Shown: positions 11,988 through 24,565, counted from the stretch's first letter. The stretch: DNA of 64,000 nucleotides from Rhizomys pruinosus (GCA_009823505.1 VZQC01009572.1:1327070-1391069); one strand, 5' to 3'. Program-made: numbers and translations. The notes: generated from the sequence alone by a model not told the origin.

Positions 11988-12078
11988 ATTATGATACAGC
12001 CTTTCTCAGAAGAGATCTAAAAGATATGTTCAAAATATATGTACGAAAGCATGGATTAAGAAAAAGAAGTGAAAAAAA

Positions 12079-12079
12079 N
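12079..12079. other. Single N: assembly join
   Basis: An N lies within an A run. To the left the sequence is the end of the duplicated arm; to the right it jumps to an AT-rich tract equivalent to about 7160. A one-base N at a change of sequence context is typical of a scaffolding or polishing join. Confidence 0.9.
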
Positions 12080-12944
12080 GTATTATCTTCATTTATATAT
12101 TATATTGATAATTATGATTATATTCTATTATATTATATTATATATATTATATATATTGAAGAGAGAGAGAGAGAGCATGAATTGCTGGGAAGGATTATTA
12201 ACTTTATTTTACTGATGATGATACTGAACATGGAGATAGGGCAAGTGCTTGTACTTAACTACTGCTGTCTGAACTAAGGGGTATAGCGTAGGAATTCATG
12301 GCATCCTGCACCACTCCATACACAGCATGGGAGGCTATACATGCTATCTGCTTCATTTTACTTGGAACCTGAAATCGTTCAAAAGGTGAGGTCTCATTTA
12401 AAAGAGCTGTGCACATCTGAGCTACGAGGCAGACCAGGGTACCATTTCTTATACAACTTTTGTTTTGCCTGCAGTTGACCACTGTTCTGCTTTGTCCTAG
12501 GGTTCCCACCTCCTAAGATTATTTCTTCCTAGTTCCCATCAGCACTGTAAAATCACCATTAATGCTATTTTCTGTGTTCTAATATGCTGGTTTTAGAGCA
12601 GTCTTCTCCTGAGATTTTCCCCCTGAAAGTTTCCATTTTCCTGTTCATCTCTGGCCTGGTGGGTCACTAGCTCTGCTGTTCAATATTATCTTTTGAATTC
12701 TGTTGACTGCAGTTCTGGACATTTCCTTTGATCTTTTTTTTTTTGTTGTTGTTGTTGTTAGTTAAAGACTACTTATTTAGAACAGATTTCCCCTTTTATC
12801 CTGGATGAAATTCTTTGTTTACTGGAGTCCACTTCTTTTTCCTCTTTTTTCCTTTTTTTTTCACTTCTTTTTCTTAATCCATGCTTTCGTACATATATTT
12901 TGAACATATCTTTTAGATCTCTTCTGAGAAAGGCTGTATCATAA

Positions 12945-13105
12945 TTTTTTTTTTTTTTGGTATTTTTGAGACAGGGTCTCCCTTTTAGTCCTAGCTGGCC
13001 TGGAGCTTGCTCTGTAGACCAGGCTGGCCTTGAACTCACAGAGATCCACCTGCCTCTGCCTCCTGAGTGCTGGGATTAAAAGTCGTGCTCACCACACCCG
13101 AGCAA
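12945..13105 (-). mobile_element. B1 SINE (inverted copy of 6077-6235)
   Basis: Antisense B1 starting with a poly(T) run and ending in the complement of the gccggg head. Confidence 0.9.
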
Positions 13106-13539
13106 TTTTAAAGACATTTTATCTTCATCCTGCAATCATTTCATTGGTGGCTGCACGAGTATAACATTCTAGACTGAAAATAATTTTTTAGATTTTGAAA
13201 GTAGCACTTTAAGGTTTTCTATCAGATGCTGTTATGAGACCAGATACTGTTCTTATCTTCCCATTTGAAATAGTTTACATATAAATTGTATTTTTAAACA
13301 TTCTAGAAGTTTAAAGGATTTTCTTTAAAGCTCTCCATTTCTGCAATTTCACAATGGTAAAGCTTTTCATTAATTAATCTGGGATGGAATAAATGGATCA
13401 AATTAAAAATGCCTGGACTTCAGTTTGGGGCAGTGGTGTGCGTGGTTCTGTTTGTGACTCTCCAGTCTGTCATCTTGGAGTTCTGTAACTCGGAATGTAC
13501 ATACACTGGACAAATTTATACTTCCTACAAACATTTCCA

Positions 13540-13684
13540 TCTTTTTTGTTGTTGTTTGTTTTTTTATAAGTCTCCCTGTAGCCCCAGCTGGCCTAGGACT
13601 CACATATTGTAGACCAGGCTGGCCTCATTCTCACAGAGCTCTCTGCTTCCCTAGTGCTGTGATTAAAGGCATGTGCCACCACAG
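13540..13684 (-). mobile_element. B1 SINE (inverted copy of 5494-5637)
   Basis: Antisense diverged B1 in the arm context. Confidence 0.85.
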
Positions 13685-14117
13685 TTTTTACTTCTATTTC
13701 TGTAAATGGATGAACATATCTTATAGAGCCTCCATATATCTCACAGTTTTTAATAGTCTTTGTATTTGTATAAGAAAGAATAAACTACTGCAAAGACAGA
13801 AAGAAGAAATTGGAAGTTTACAAAGTGATACAACAGGAGAAAATGTGAGCAGAAGACAGGAAATGCACCCAAATAAGGCAAGCAGAGCAGAGTAGAGTGC
13901 ACCACGTGGCTCAGCAAGAGCGAGCTGTTTTCTCCTCTTTGAGTGGTATTAGGGATTGAATCCCCAATAGGTTAGGCTTTTTAAGAGGGAGATACCAAAA
14001 TAAAATCAGGAGAGACACTCAAACCAAGAGATATGTAAAAATGAAACACAGAAATGCAAGAAGCATAAAAAGGCAAGACAATATAACTCTTTAAAAAGAT
14101 CATAAACCCTCAACTGA

Positions 14118-14372
14118 AGGTTTTATTTTATTTATTTTTTTTTATTATTTTTGTATGTGTATGAATGTATTGTCTGCATGCAGGTCTGTGCACCCATGTC
14201 GTGCAATGCTGCGGAGGTCAGAAGAGGGTCTCGGATTCCCTTGGGACTGGAGTTCTTCTGGAATTGGAGTTACAGACGGTTCTTAGCCGACATGTGGGTG
14301 CTGGGGATCGAACCCTGGTCCTCTGCAAGAGCGTCGGTGCTCTTAACCACTAGGCTATCTCTCCAGCCCCAC
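14118..14372 (-). mobile_element. B2 SINE (inverted copy of 4810-5048)
   Basis: Antisense B2 with its head at 14350-14372. Both duplication copies (aaggttttattt) are present. The 168-aa ORF crossing it is a SINE read-through, not a gene. Confidence 0.93.
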
Positions 14373-14574
14373 AAGGTTTTATTTTTACTAGTAAAAATTA
14401 TCCATTGCCTCATAAATTCAATACAGGACTCAGAGAGGAAAGTCAGCCACACAGGAGGAAGGGCTAGCCATGGAGATGAGGAAATGGCTACATGGATGAA
14501 AAAGTTAGCAACATGGAAGAAAAACCCACCAAGGAAATTGAGACCTTATTATAAAAAAGTAGAAAAAACAAACA

Positions 14575-15075
14575 AGGGCAGGGGAGATGGCTCAGTTAAT
14601 AAAGTGCCTGCTTTGCAAATGCGAGACCTGAGTTTGATCCTGAGAACGTATGCTTGAACTCCCAGCACTGGGCAGGCAGACAGGTGACCTCTGGGGCTTG
14701 CGGCCAGCCAGTATGGCCTGCTTGGCAAATTCTAGGTCAGAGAGACTCCCTAAAAATAAATAAATAGCTAGATGTAACGGCATACACCTTTAATTCCAGA
14801 ACTGGGAAAGCAGAGACAGAAAATCTCGTGAGTCTGAGACCAGTATGATCTACATAGCAAGTTCTAGAGCCAGAATAATTATATGTATATAAATGATATA
14901 TATATATATTATATATATATATTAATATACACATATATGTGTATATGTATAACATATGTTAAAGTGCACTTGAAGAATGATATCCAAGGTTGTCCTCTGG
15001 CCTCCCCATGCATCTGTACACACATGCATGCATACCTACACACACACAATGCACCCCTCCCCATAGAACTGCACA
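14575..15075 (+). mobile_element. Composite B3/B4-type SINE with (TA)n (inverted copy)
   Basis: tRNA-like head at 14577-14600 (ggcaggggagatggctcag), B1-like part at 14770-14875, AT tract at 14880-14935 and CA-rich tail at 14990-15075. Confidence 0.6.
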
Positions 15076-15159
15076 CACACACCAATACACATGAAATAAA
15101 AGAACAAACAATAAGCCGTTAACCAGAAAAATAACAATAAAATTAAAAACATGGTGTTA

Positions 15160-16215
15160 GTTACTTGTCTGTTGCTGTGTGATAAAATGCCATGACCAGC
15201 AGCAACTTATGGAACAAAGTTTGCTTTGGCTTACAGTTCCTTAAATGGCGAGGGAGACACAGCAGCAAGAGCAGAAGTGGAGAGACCATGGCTTCAAGCA
15301 CACTCCACAGCAGGGCAAACTCAAACCGTCCCTGTCTTTCCTTCTCCTGCTGGCATCTGTGGATCCCAGGAGCAGAGAGGACAGACTTGAGGTTAGCCCT
15401 AAGATGATTTTCTGTACCAGGCAAGTGTGGAGGGCAAAGTTGGAGCCTGATTAACTGGGGAGTGTGGGAGGAAAAGATTCTCAACCCTCTGCATCATTGT
15501 TTATACCTGGGATTCATAGAGGCACAGACACTGAAGCAGAAATAACTTCTGAAAATGTTTTTGCTTTCAAAAGGAATCAATAAAGGGAGAGAAGAGTGAG
15601 ATCAGGACGGCCACCCCTGACAGGAGGAGATCCCAGCTTTCAGTCCTAGTCTCACTGGGGTTTTCCCAGCTCCTTCATGGGTTACAGAATGCATATGTTA
15701 AACCTGACCCTCAGGAACCTCAGAATGTGGAGACAGAACCTTTAAAGAGAAGATTAAGTTAAAAATGTGGTTTCTCAATTAGAGAGGGTTTAGAACACAG
15801 AAGGATGATCCTCTGCGAACAGAGAGAAGGTGGCCATCTGGAAGCTGAGGAGAAAGGCTCAGAGGAAACCAACCCCACAGACACTCTGATTTTGGATTTT
15901 TAGCCTCCATGATTGTGAGAAACTTTCTGCTGCTAGAGTGCTAGGTTTGTGATACTTTGCTGTTACAGCCTGCTCTGCTTTGGTCCATGGTGTATGTTCA
16001 TGATGTGTTCATTCATAAGTTCGTGTCACTGTGTGGCCATGTTGAGTGGTGGTGGAATCTTTATGAGGTGGGGCCTAGTGCAGGATAGTTAATTAGGTCT
16101 GGAGACATCACTCTTACAAGAGATTGCCTAGCCTCTGTTTCTCCATCATACTGTAACAAACTTTATCCTTTCCAAGTTGCTGGCAACATGCTGTCTGGGT
16201 CATTTACCCAACACA
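15160..16215. repeat. MaLR-like and older repeat (inverted copy of 2955-4025)
   Basis: Begins with the MaLR-like pattern gttagttacttgtctgttgc and otherwise mirrors 2955-4025. No coding potential is supported. Confidence 0.5.
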
Positions 16216-16229
16216 ATTACAAGCAAATA

Positions 16230-17562
16230 TAAACAAACCAAAGAGATTTCACCAGAAAATGCTTAGACCTGATGCACATTTTCCACAAAGTTGCAGGATA
16301 AAAAAGTCAACAAACACACAATTAGTAGGTTTTCTAGACACCAAGATGAACCTGCCAGAAAAAAATTAGGAAAAAAGGGAATAGTTAAAAAAACAAAAAT
16401 AAAAGTAAAGGCAAGAAAACAAAACAAAAAAATCCAAGAAATAAAACCATATACCAAGGACGGAAAGACCTCTACAAGGACAAATCTCCCATGCTACATG
16501 AATTGGCTTAATAGTGAAAATGGCTACATTACTGAAATTGATCAATAGGTTCAGTGCAATCCATATTTGAATTGCAATGATATTCATCACAGAAACAGAA
16601 AAAAACAATCTTAAAATTCATATGAAAGTGGAAGACCTCAATATAGCTAAAGCAGTCCTGAGACCATAAAGACCCCAAAGTAACCCATAAAGACCGATGC
16701 TGGAAGAAGCATCACAATACTGGGTTTAAACTATACTAAACAGCCACAGTAACCAAAAGAGCATCATACCCTAACAGAACCAGATGTGTAGAGGACACAG
16801 AAATCAACTCACACAGCTCCAGCCACCTTGCTTCTGACTTAGGGGTAAAAATACAGCTTAGTAAAAAGATAGTCTCTTCAACAACAAAAGGTACTGGGAA
16901 AACTGGTTATCCACATGCAGAAGAATGAAACTAGATCTGCACTCTTACCCTGAAACAAAAAGCAACTTAAATGGGACCAAAGTTTTAATTTAAGACCCCA
17001 AACTTTGAAACTGCTAAAAGAGAACAGGGGAAGTGCTTTAAGAACAGCACAGGAAGGAACAAAAGAAACACGTGCCTGCCTACCAAATGGTAAAACTTTT
17101 GCCAACTACACAACAGATGGGTTAAAATCTAGAATTATAAAAGTAAATAAAATTAGATATCAATAAAACATGCCATCCAAAAGTGGAGGGGGGACACTAA
17201 TGAACTGAATGGAAAATTCTCAAAAGAAGAAATATAAAATGGTCAAATACATTTGAAAAAAATTGTTCAACATGTTTAGCCAGAGAAATGGCAAATTACA
17301 ACTACATTGAGATTCCATCTTAATTACAATCAGAATGGCATCAAGAAAACAAATGACAGGATGGAGAAGATGGCTAAGGGTTAAGAGCACTGGCTACAGT
17401 TGCAGAGGACCCAGGTTCAATCCCCGCACCCACATGATAGCTAAAAACCATCTTAACTGCCAGTTCCAGGGATCTGATGTTCTCTTCTGACCTCTGTGGG
17501 CATCGTACAACACAGGTGCACTTACACACATGTAAGTCAATACATTCATATACATAAAAATA

Positions 17563-17593
<31 letters not shown>

Positions 17594-18695
17594 ATAATAA
17601 ATAAATAAATAAAATAAATAGTTGGTGTCTGGAAGATGGCCTTCAGTAGTTTAAGAGCTGTTGCTGTTCTTGCAGAAGACCCAGGACTGAATCCCAGCAC
17701 CCACATGGTAGCTTAACAGTCCTCTGTAACTCCAGGTTCCATGGTCTGCTGCCCTCTTCTGTCCTCTTGCAGGCATGCATGACTCAGGTACGCTTACATC
17801 ACATGGCAGGCATAACACTCATACACATAAAATAAAAATAAGTTTTTTGTGGCTTGGTAGCCAGGCCTTTAATCTAGCACTTGGGAGGCAGATGCAGGTG
17901 GATCTCTGTGAGTTCAAGACCAACTTGTGCTTACAATAGTAGGTTCCAGGCCAGCGAGGCTACAGGAGAGAGACCCTATAATAATCAAAAAACAAGGGGC
18001 TGGAGAGATGGCTCAATGTTAGAGCACTTGACTGCTCTTGCAAAGGACCCAGGTTGATCCCAGCATCTACATGGTGGTGAGAACCATCTTATGACTCCAG
18101 TTTCCAGGGGAATCCGACACCCTCTTCTGACCTCTGCAGCACTGCACGACATGCGGTGCACAAACCTGCATGCAGACAGTACATTCTACACACAAAAAAT
18201 AAATAAAAATTAAAAAATATACAAAAATAAAATAAAAATAAATAAAAAGGGAAAATTAAAAAGAAAAGAAAATAACAAATGCTGGTGAGGATGGTGAAAA
18301 GGGAACTTTTATTAATTACACTTTTCCTGGTGGAAATATCAACAGTAGCTGTACCGCTGTAGAAAGTCACTGTGGAGGTTTCTCAGAAACTAAACACAGA
18401 ACCACCTTTTACCCCAGCTATACCTCTCCTAGGTATACGCCTAGAGTCAATACACCACAGAATACTTGTGCATCTATGTTTATTTCTGAACTTTTTCACA
18501 ATAGCTAAGAAATAAAATTGGCTTAGGTGTCCAAAAAACAAATGAATGATTAAAGGAAATACAGTATCTATATTTATAATGAAATTTCAAAGAAAACATC
18601 AAATCATGACATCTGTAGGAAAATAGACAGAACTAGAAAATATCATGCTAAATAAAAATAAACCCAGGTCAGAAATACAAATACTACAGGTGGTA

Positions 18696-18749
<54 letters not shown>

Positions 18750-19035
18750 TGAATTACACAAGGAGACCCAGAGAGGGAAGGAAGATATTTTAAGTGGGGG
18801 GTGGGCAGTGATAGAATATATGTGACACCAGAGCAGAAGGGGGGCTCTTTGGTGATCTAAGGGGACCAGCAAGGGTGGGACAGAGGATGGGGAGAGGGAG
18901 GGGCAGGGGGAGTGTGGAATGCATAAGGATAAAACATAACTGCACACAGATGTAGAGATGCTAGAATAAAAATATTACGTACAATAGTATGCTCATTCAC
19001 TAAAAGATAAAGAGACAAGACTAAAGGGCAGAATA
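16230..19035 (+). mobile_element. L1 ORF2 3' part and 3' UTR, sense orientation
   Basis: 16450-17350 and 18250-18660 read as the ORF2 C-terminal region, with stops and frameshifts. A SINE cluster interrupts it at 17359-18242. The 3' UTR follows with a GT tract at 18697-18742. It is 5'-truncated and non-functional. Confidence 0.8.
17359..18242 (+). mobile_element. Nested SINE cluster B2-B2-B1-B2 inside L1
   Basis: B2 at 17359-17560, ACTA/AAAT microsatellite at 17560-17620, B2 at 17622-17842, B1 at 17845-17996 and B2 at 17997-18242. All share one orientation and sit in a single gap of the L1. An 'aacaaatg' motif occurs on both sides of the cluster. Confidence 0.85.
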
Positions 19036-19172
19036 GCAGCCAATGAAAAGAGACCCATGGTGGATTCGGATCTTAGAATTATGAGACATGAATTCTAAAA
19101 TAGCTTTAATTAATTTAGTAACAAGATAGAGAATTGTATTTCAGGAATAGAAGCTATTAAAAAATTTCAAAT

Positions 19173-19318
19173 GAAAGCCCAGTGTGGGTTGCATGCCTTT
19201 AATCCTAGCACTTGGGAGGCAAGAGGCAGGTGGATCGGGGGAGTTTTAAGGCCAGCCTGGTCTACATAGTTAGTTCCAGCCAGCTTGGAATACAGAGGAA
19301 CTCTGCTCAAAAAGACAA
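19173..19318 (+). mobile_element. B1 SINE with target-site duplication
   Basis: B1 flanked by near-perfect repeats of aaaaatttcaaatgaaa. It marks the outer edge of the inverted arm: the left arm stops, at the window start, just before this element. Confidence 0.9.
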
Positions 19319-19334
19319 AAAAATTTCAAATGAA

Positions 19335-20635
19335 ATTCTCAAGTCAACCAATATAGCTGAAAGATGAAAAGTACCTGATCATTCAAATTCTAGCAAACAC
19401 TCATAAAAGGGCTATTCCTAAAATGTTATAATATATAGTAGTAAGAAGCATCACATTACAGTTAGATACAATAACGCAGATGAAACCATCCATAAACAAC
19501 ACTTTGGGAAAGGATACAGAATGCAGAATAAAAGCACATGTACCATAAGTAAAATTAATCTGACAGACTCCAGGACAGAGGTTGCCTCTTAAGAGAAGGG
19601 AGGGGTTACAGTTAGGAGGGGACAGCAGTACTTTTAAGATGCTTTTAACATTCAATTTCTGAACTGAGTGATGGTTTCAGAAATGTATTTATTCACTTGC
19701 TTATAATCTTCCAAAGGGCATACTTAAAGTTTTCACATGTTTCTTTATGAATATAAAAGTTTATAATGGTACCAACACATCAATAGAAGGCTCACTGAAG
19801 TGAAGCAGGAATGAATTATTCTTATTCGTATTTTACATATGTATACTCTTATTAACTCTGGGGTTAAAAACAATCCCCAGCCATGTAGAACTACTTCCTG
19901 CTGAGTTTGGCCTCTATCATTTCCCAGTTTAGAAGCTCTCTGGTTCAGTATCTCCAGAGAAAACATCTCCTGATAGGTGGTTATATGCAGCCAGGGAGGG
20001 GCCTGGACTCTGAAAGCAACCAAAACAAATTTTAAACTACCTTACCAACTTGTAGTCATATTGTTTATCCTACCAGAGCCACAAATTCATAAATTCCTCT
20101 GAAATTATTTGCAAACATTTGTGTAAGCTCAAATCAAGGCTTTAGCTTGATTTGCTCTTCTAAGTTACTCCTCACCTTATAGAATGTGTCAACAAAGGTC
20201 TATTGTTTTCTCTTCCCCCAAACTGCATCCTGACAGATTAAAAAAAAAAATATATATGTATAGTATATATAATTTTTATTCCGTATTAGTTTTGTTGGGG
20301 CTTAAATATGGACCAGAGATTAAAATATGCACCTAACATGCCACTTTAATTCACTTTTTCCCATGATCTTATAGATTGCATGTAATTTTTTTATATTTTG
20401 AAGCATTTTTATTAGATGGGTTTCATTTTTTGTAATGGTATCTTCTGATTTTCTAGAACTTCACAAGCCAGGCCTCTCATATCCTACACCTCTTTCAGCA
20501 TTATTTCCAAGACTCTACACTCAATGGCTTTTCCAAGTCAAAGCCCCCAAAACTTTCACGATCCTCTCCAAAACAACTGGCCAGGCCTGCAGCGCAGCAC
20601 AGCCCACTCTCTGGTACCAACTCTTGCCCTAGTTA
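19335..20635. other. Intronic DNA, no gene recognised
   Basis: AT-rich. 19650-19740 faintly resembles an old LINE 3' end. Short minus-strand ORFs at 19401-19655 and 19745-20023 have no splice context. A TA-rich tract is at 20240-20275. Confidence 0.55.
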
Positions 20636-20637
20636 CT

Positions 20638-21050
20638 TTCTAGTTGCCGTGATAAAATACTGACCATAAACCATCTTGGGGAAGAAAAGGGCTTATTCAC
20701 CTTCTAGCATAGTTCATCACAGAGGGGAGCCAGAGTAGGAGTGAGCACAGGGCAGGAACCTGGAACACAGACCATGAGGAACTCTGCTTACTGGCTTGCT
20801 CCCCTGGCCTGTGTGCAGACCTGCTTTCTTAACAAACAGGACACCTGCCCAGGGGTGGCCCACCCACAGTGGGCTGGGACCCCCCCATCACTCAACAACC
20901 GAGAAAATCTTCACAGACATGGCCACAGCACAGCCCAACGGATGAAATTCCTTCAACTGAAGTTCCCTCTACCCAGATGCGCTGATGAACAGGTACACTT
21001 GCTGGTTTGTGATTTCCTTGAGGAACTATTAGTATATAATACACATGTAT
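20638..21050 (-). mobile_element. MaLR LTR, ORR1-like, diverged
   Basis: The antisense order matches the rodent ORR1-type pattern: ccgtgataaaatactgacca, cagggcaggaacctgg, cttactggcttgctcccctg, ccacagtgggctgggac. The right boundary is eroded, so no terminal dinucleotide is assigned. Confidence 0.7.
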
Positions 21051-21079
21051 ACTTTACTATAAAAAGAAACTTCTAGGCA

Positions 21080-21640
21080 GCATGTCCTGTGAAAGAGCTA
21101 CATCTGGGTTGAACCCAAGTCTAAGGTCGACAAGAAATCACCTTTGCCATCTATGTGCAGCTCTGCTCAGAGGTTCTAGAATAATTGATTTTTAATAAAA
21201 TAAGTCCATTCTTTCCATATTTGTGGTTGTTTCCAACATCTTGGGATTGTGTGTTACTAAATAAATACTAGATAGCTGAGTAATCTGCAAAATAAATTCA
21301 TCAAATCATAAATGTACATATTTCTAGTCTTTCTACAAATAATGTAAGGAAGAGCTCAACTGTTTTCCATTTTTTTTAACATGAACAAGAGGAAATTATC
21401 ACTGCTGTCAAATGATTTCAAGAAGTTCATGCAGAGTAAAAAAAATGTGAGGAAACCATAAAGTATTCAGGTGCCCAATGTAATCTACGGACCCTCCGGA
21501 ATTTAGTGTCCTTCATACACAGAGAGTCTGACTTTGCAAGTCAAAAACCAGGAGGCTGCTTTTACAAACCTCACTGCCTGCACACACCCTAGGCTCTATC
21601 CCTGCCATGCCCCATTCAATAGAGAGAAGCATGAAAAGAA
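21080..21640. other. Intronic DNA, no gene recognised
   Basis: No exon, RNA gene or clear repeat identified. Confidence 0.55.
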
Positions 21641-21779
21641 GAAACCCGACTCCGGAGAGACTGGCAGGAAGTAGATGAAGCTGTGATGGAAATTCTAGAA
21701 CCTAGAGCAGAGAACTATGGCTGACTTGGGCAGCCCCTGTGCATAGCGGTACCTGTGCAGAGAGGCATCTCATCCTTAG

Positions 21780-22500
21780 AGCAGCTGTACAGGAGACGCT
21801 AAACTGAACTTGCCCTATGATCCAGTTATACCACTCCTGGGCAATACTCAAAGGACTAATTCCACTGTTAGAGCTAACTGTAAATCCATGTTTGTTGCTT
21901 GTCTTTCACAATAGCTAAGAAATGGAAACAACCTAAATAGTCCTCTAAATAATACGAATGGATAATGAAAACAGGTACTTTACACAATGGAGTTCTATCA
22001 GCACTAAGAAAAGATGAAATATGAAATTTGCCAGTAAATAGATGGGATGCAAAGAGAGTTATACTAAAGAAGTAACACAAACTCAGAAATGCAAGTGACA
22101 TATGCTCTCCCTCATTTGCAGACTGACCCCCAATCCCTTATATGTGAATATATATCATCGAATGTACTAGCAAAGCCAGGAAATGGAAAGCAAACATGGA
22201 GGTAAAGGAAAAGGAAAACCCGAAGAGGAGTGAGAGTAGGGAAAAGATGCTTCCAGTGGGGAGGTGGGGAAAGTGTGTGTTCTGGCTGGGAGGAGAGGAT
22301 GGGGAGGGACCTGCAGTGGGCCATGTGGTGAGGAGGAGATGTGCAAGGCTTGTGTTATTGAGGGGAGGGTGGGGATAAGGGGGGTGCTTGGAATGGGAAG
22401 GGAGGACGGACTTTGAATGGGGGGCTGAGATGGAGACTGGGGGGCTAGGAAAGCCAGAGCGAAATGTGTTGGCAAGGACAACCCCTTGAGAAATGCACAT
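21780..22500 (+). mobile_element. Old L1: ORF2 C-terminus and G-rich 3' UTR
   Basis: 21800-22110 corresponds to the end of ORF2 (tcacaatagctaagaaatgg, atggagttctatcagcac). 22190-22470 is a purine/G-rich 3' UTR block with many GGGG runs. The minus-strand proline-rich ORFs here are shadows of the G-rich strand. Confidence 0.75.
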
Positions 22501-22739
22501 ACAGTGTCTGAACATCAGTGCATGTGTAGATCTTAGGACTGTATGGCAAGGAGCGCAGTACCAGACAGGAGAGACCTCCCCTCAGGTGGCTGGTCACAGC
22601 AGTCCAAGAGACTCAAAAAAACACCGCGGTATTGCTGGAGCTCTTGGTTATCTCTCAAAACTCGAAGACCTTCTGCTGAAGACAGGACATACTTCAGACA
22701 TGAGGACTTGACTTGTAGCAATGGAGCAGGAACTGACTG

Positions 22740-23705
22740 GAAGCCTTCTACTGAAGTTTAGCTGTCAGTTCTAGAGGATATTATACAAGCTGCTAAGGGT
22801 TAAAATCAATCAATGATCCAACCCAGCTAAAGCCTAATAACCATATATGCTAAGAACAGTTAACTTACCTCTATTATGCAGAGTACTGTTATCAGGAGAC
22901 TAGTTACATCACTCATCAAAGAAAACTTCTTTTTGCAACAGTTGGGTTACTATGAGAGTTGCACAACGGTCACACACAAAGAATTACATTCTGGAGATTG
23001 CCCTCCCCTGGGTTACAAATCTACAATGGAACTCTACACCTTAAGGCTCACAAACATAGTGGAACAGGGAGTGGAAAGAACACTAGCGCATCTCCTCAAC
23101 ACTCACCAGTGAAACCTCCTTATGCAACAGAGTGTCATGCACGCAGAAGGCTAAATTTTAGAGAAGAAGAGAAGAACAGAGTGTTGTCCCTGGACAGGAC
23201 ACCTATACTAAACCTCACCCACCCCACGGCTCAGGGACCAGTTCAGAAGAGAGGGAAGAAGGACTGTAAGAACCAGGGTTGGCTCATGAACATTAGGGAA
23301 ACAGGCTTTCAGGCGGCCTGGAAGCTTGCTCACGTGAAATTGGGCAATGGTGATGTTGAGCCCAATACCCTTGTTGGGGGTTGAGCCCCACCCCAACAAG
23401 GGTTCAGATTGGTGGGGGAAGAATAGGTGGCAGGTCAACCCTAGCCTAGAAATGCTAGAAATGGATTATGACTGGGTGGGGGAGATAGGCCTTCCTTAGA
23501 TCTCTCTAGATAGGCTGACTAGACTCCAGTAGATGAATTTGCCCTGAAGGACATCTGGCTACAAAAGCTGACTGGTAGAATTACATGTATGGAGAATCAT
23601 GAGGTCTGTGGGGTGGGGTGTGAGGGGTGATGGATGGAGGAGGGAGGGGTCTAAATCTGATTAAGAACTATTGTATGGAATGTATGTAAAATGAAGATAT
23701 AATCA

Positions 23706-23737
<32 letters not shown>
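22740..23737 (+). mobile_element. L1 (Lx-type) long 3' region ending in (AT)n
   Basis: Related in sequence and order to 31845-32330 and 52400-53148. Shared blocks are the 'catcaaagaa(a/g)cttctt' region, a 'ggctcagggacca' block, and a terminal 'tctaaat(c/t)tgatta' block before an A/T-rich end. It ends in AT repeats at 23709-23737. Assignment to Lx 3' sequence rests on recalled family structure. Confidence 0.6.
23367..23403. other. Perfect 13-bp stem hairpin
   Basis: ACCCTTGTTGGGG at 23367-23379 pairs with CCCCAACAAGGGT at 23391-23403 around an 11-base loop. Confidence 0.9.
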
Positions 23738-23741
<4 letters not shown>

Positions 23742-24565
23742 AAAATAATCTTGGAGAAGTTCGTATTGCAGACCCTAAAGGCATGAATTAATGTTCCCAT
23801 TGTCCTTTGCTGTGACCATGTCTATCTCTGAACTTTATTTCCTTGTTATTTACTATAAGGTCATTGTGAAGATATGTCAAATGCATATGAAAATACATAA
23901 ACAACAACACAATTTACAGATGCTAAATAAACATTGACCTGCCTTGTGCATGCCAGACTCTGAGATGACACAGGAAGCATACTCATAAGTGAAGATTATA
24001 ATAGTCCGCTTTAATTCTCCTGGTGACTTAAATTTGCAGTGAGAAAAGAATCTGAGAGGGCTGGAGAGATGTCTCCGTGGTTAAGAGCACTGGCTGCTCT
24101 TGCAGAGGACCCAGATTTGATTTCTAGCACTCACATGGCAGCTAACAACTCTCCATGATTCCAGTTCTGGGGGAATCTGACACCCTTTTCTGACCTCCTC
24201 GAACATTGCATGACATGGGTGCACTTACATACATGCAGGCAATATACTCATACACATAAAATAAAAGATAATAAATAAAATATTAAAAAAGAAAGAAAGA
24301 AAAGAATCTGGATTGCCTTATTTGGAAGAGCCATTTGGATAGGCATCTGGATTTCCTAAGCCTATCAAGTTAAGAAAATTTTAAGGAAGATGAGAATATA
24401 GCTCTGTAGTAGAGCATTTGCCTAGAATATGTAAAGCTCTGGATTTGATCCTCAACACTATAAAAATATAAGCAAGCAAGCAAGACTGGCTGCCAAGAGT
24501 TGAATTAGCCAAACCAGAAAACTTAAACAGAGAAGAAGGAGAGGGAGGCCCCATGAAAGGATTTG
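23738..24565. repeat. Likely authentic copy of 6327-7150 (inverse)
   Basis: Matches 6327-7150 in reverse complement and has unique flanks on the right side, so this is probably the original location. Confidence 0.9.
24058..24300 (+). mobile_element. B2 SINE with target-site duplication
   Basis: B2 head ggctggagagatgtctcc, A-rich tail with (GAAA)n, and flanking duplication gaaaagaatctg. Confidence 0.93.

Larger units (their letters stand above)
7945..12078. repeat. Second direct copy of 2196-6326, truncated
   Basis: It repeats 2196-6326 in order: L1 3' part, MaLR-like region, B3/B4-type SINE, B2 and two B1s. It starts abruptly inside the L1 and stops at the N. It has more single-base deletions than the other copies, and 8290-8580 hardly aligns with the equivalent 2545-2825. 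Confidence 0.93.
12853..19165. repeat. Right arm of the 6.3-kb inverted repeat
   Basis: Reverse complement of 1-6326. Its right flank continues into unique DNA through a B1, and its left flank continues into 12080-12850. It is therefore the best candidate for the authentic copy. Confidence 0.93.

Noticed and set aside
14151..14657. 168-aa ORF
   Set aside because: Reads through an antisense B2 and its flanks. The same B2 ORF appears at every antisense B2 in the window.
1..19165. Ancient inverted segmental duplication
   Set aside because: Divergence is mostly small indels with few substitutions and identical SINE content, inconsistent with an old event.
22138..22515. 125-aa proline/serine-rich minus-strand ORF
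   Set aside because: Shadow of the G-rich L1 3' UTR on the plus strand.
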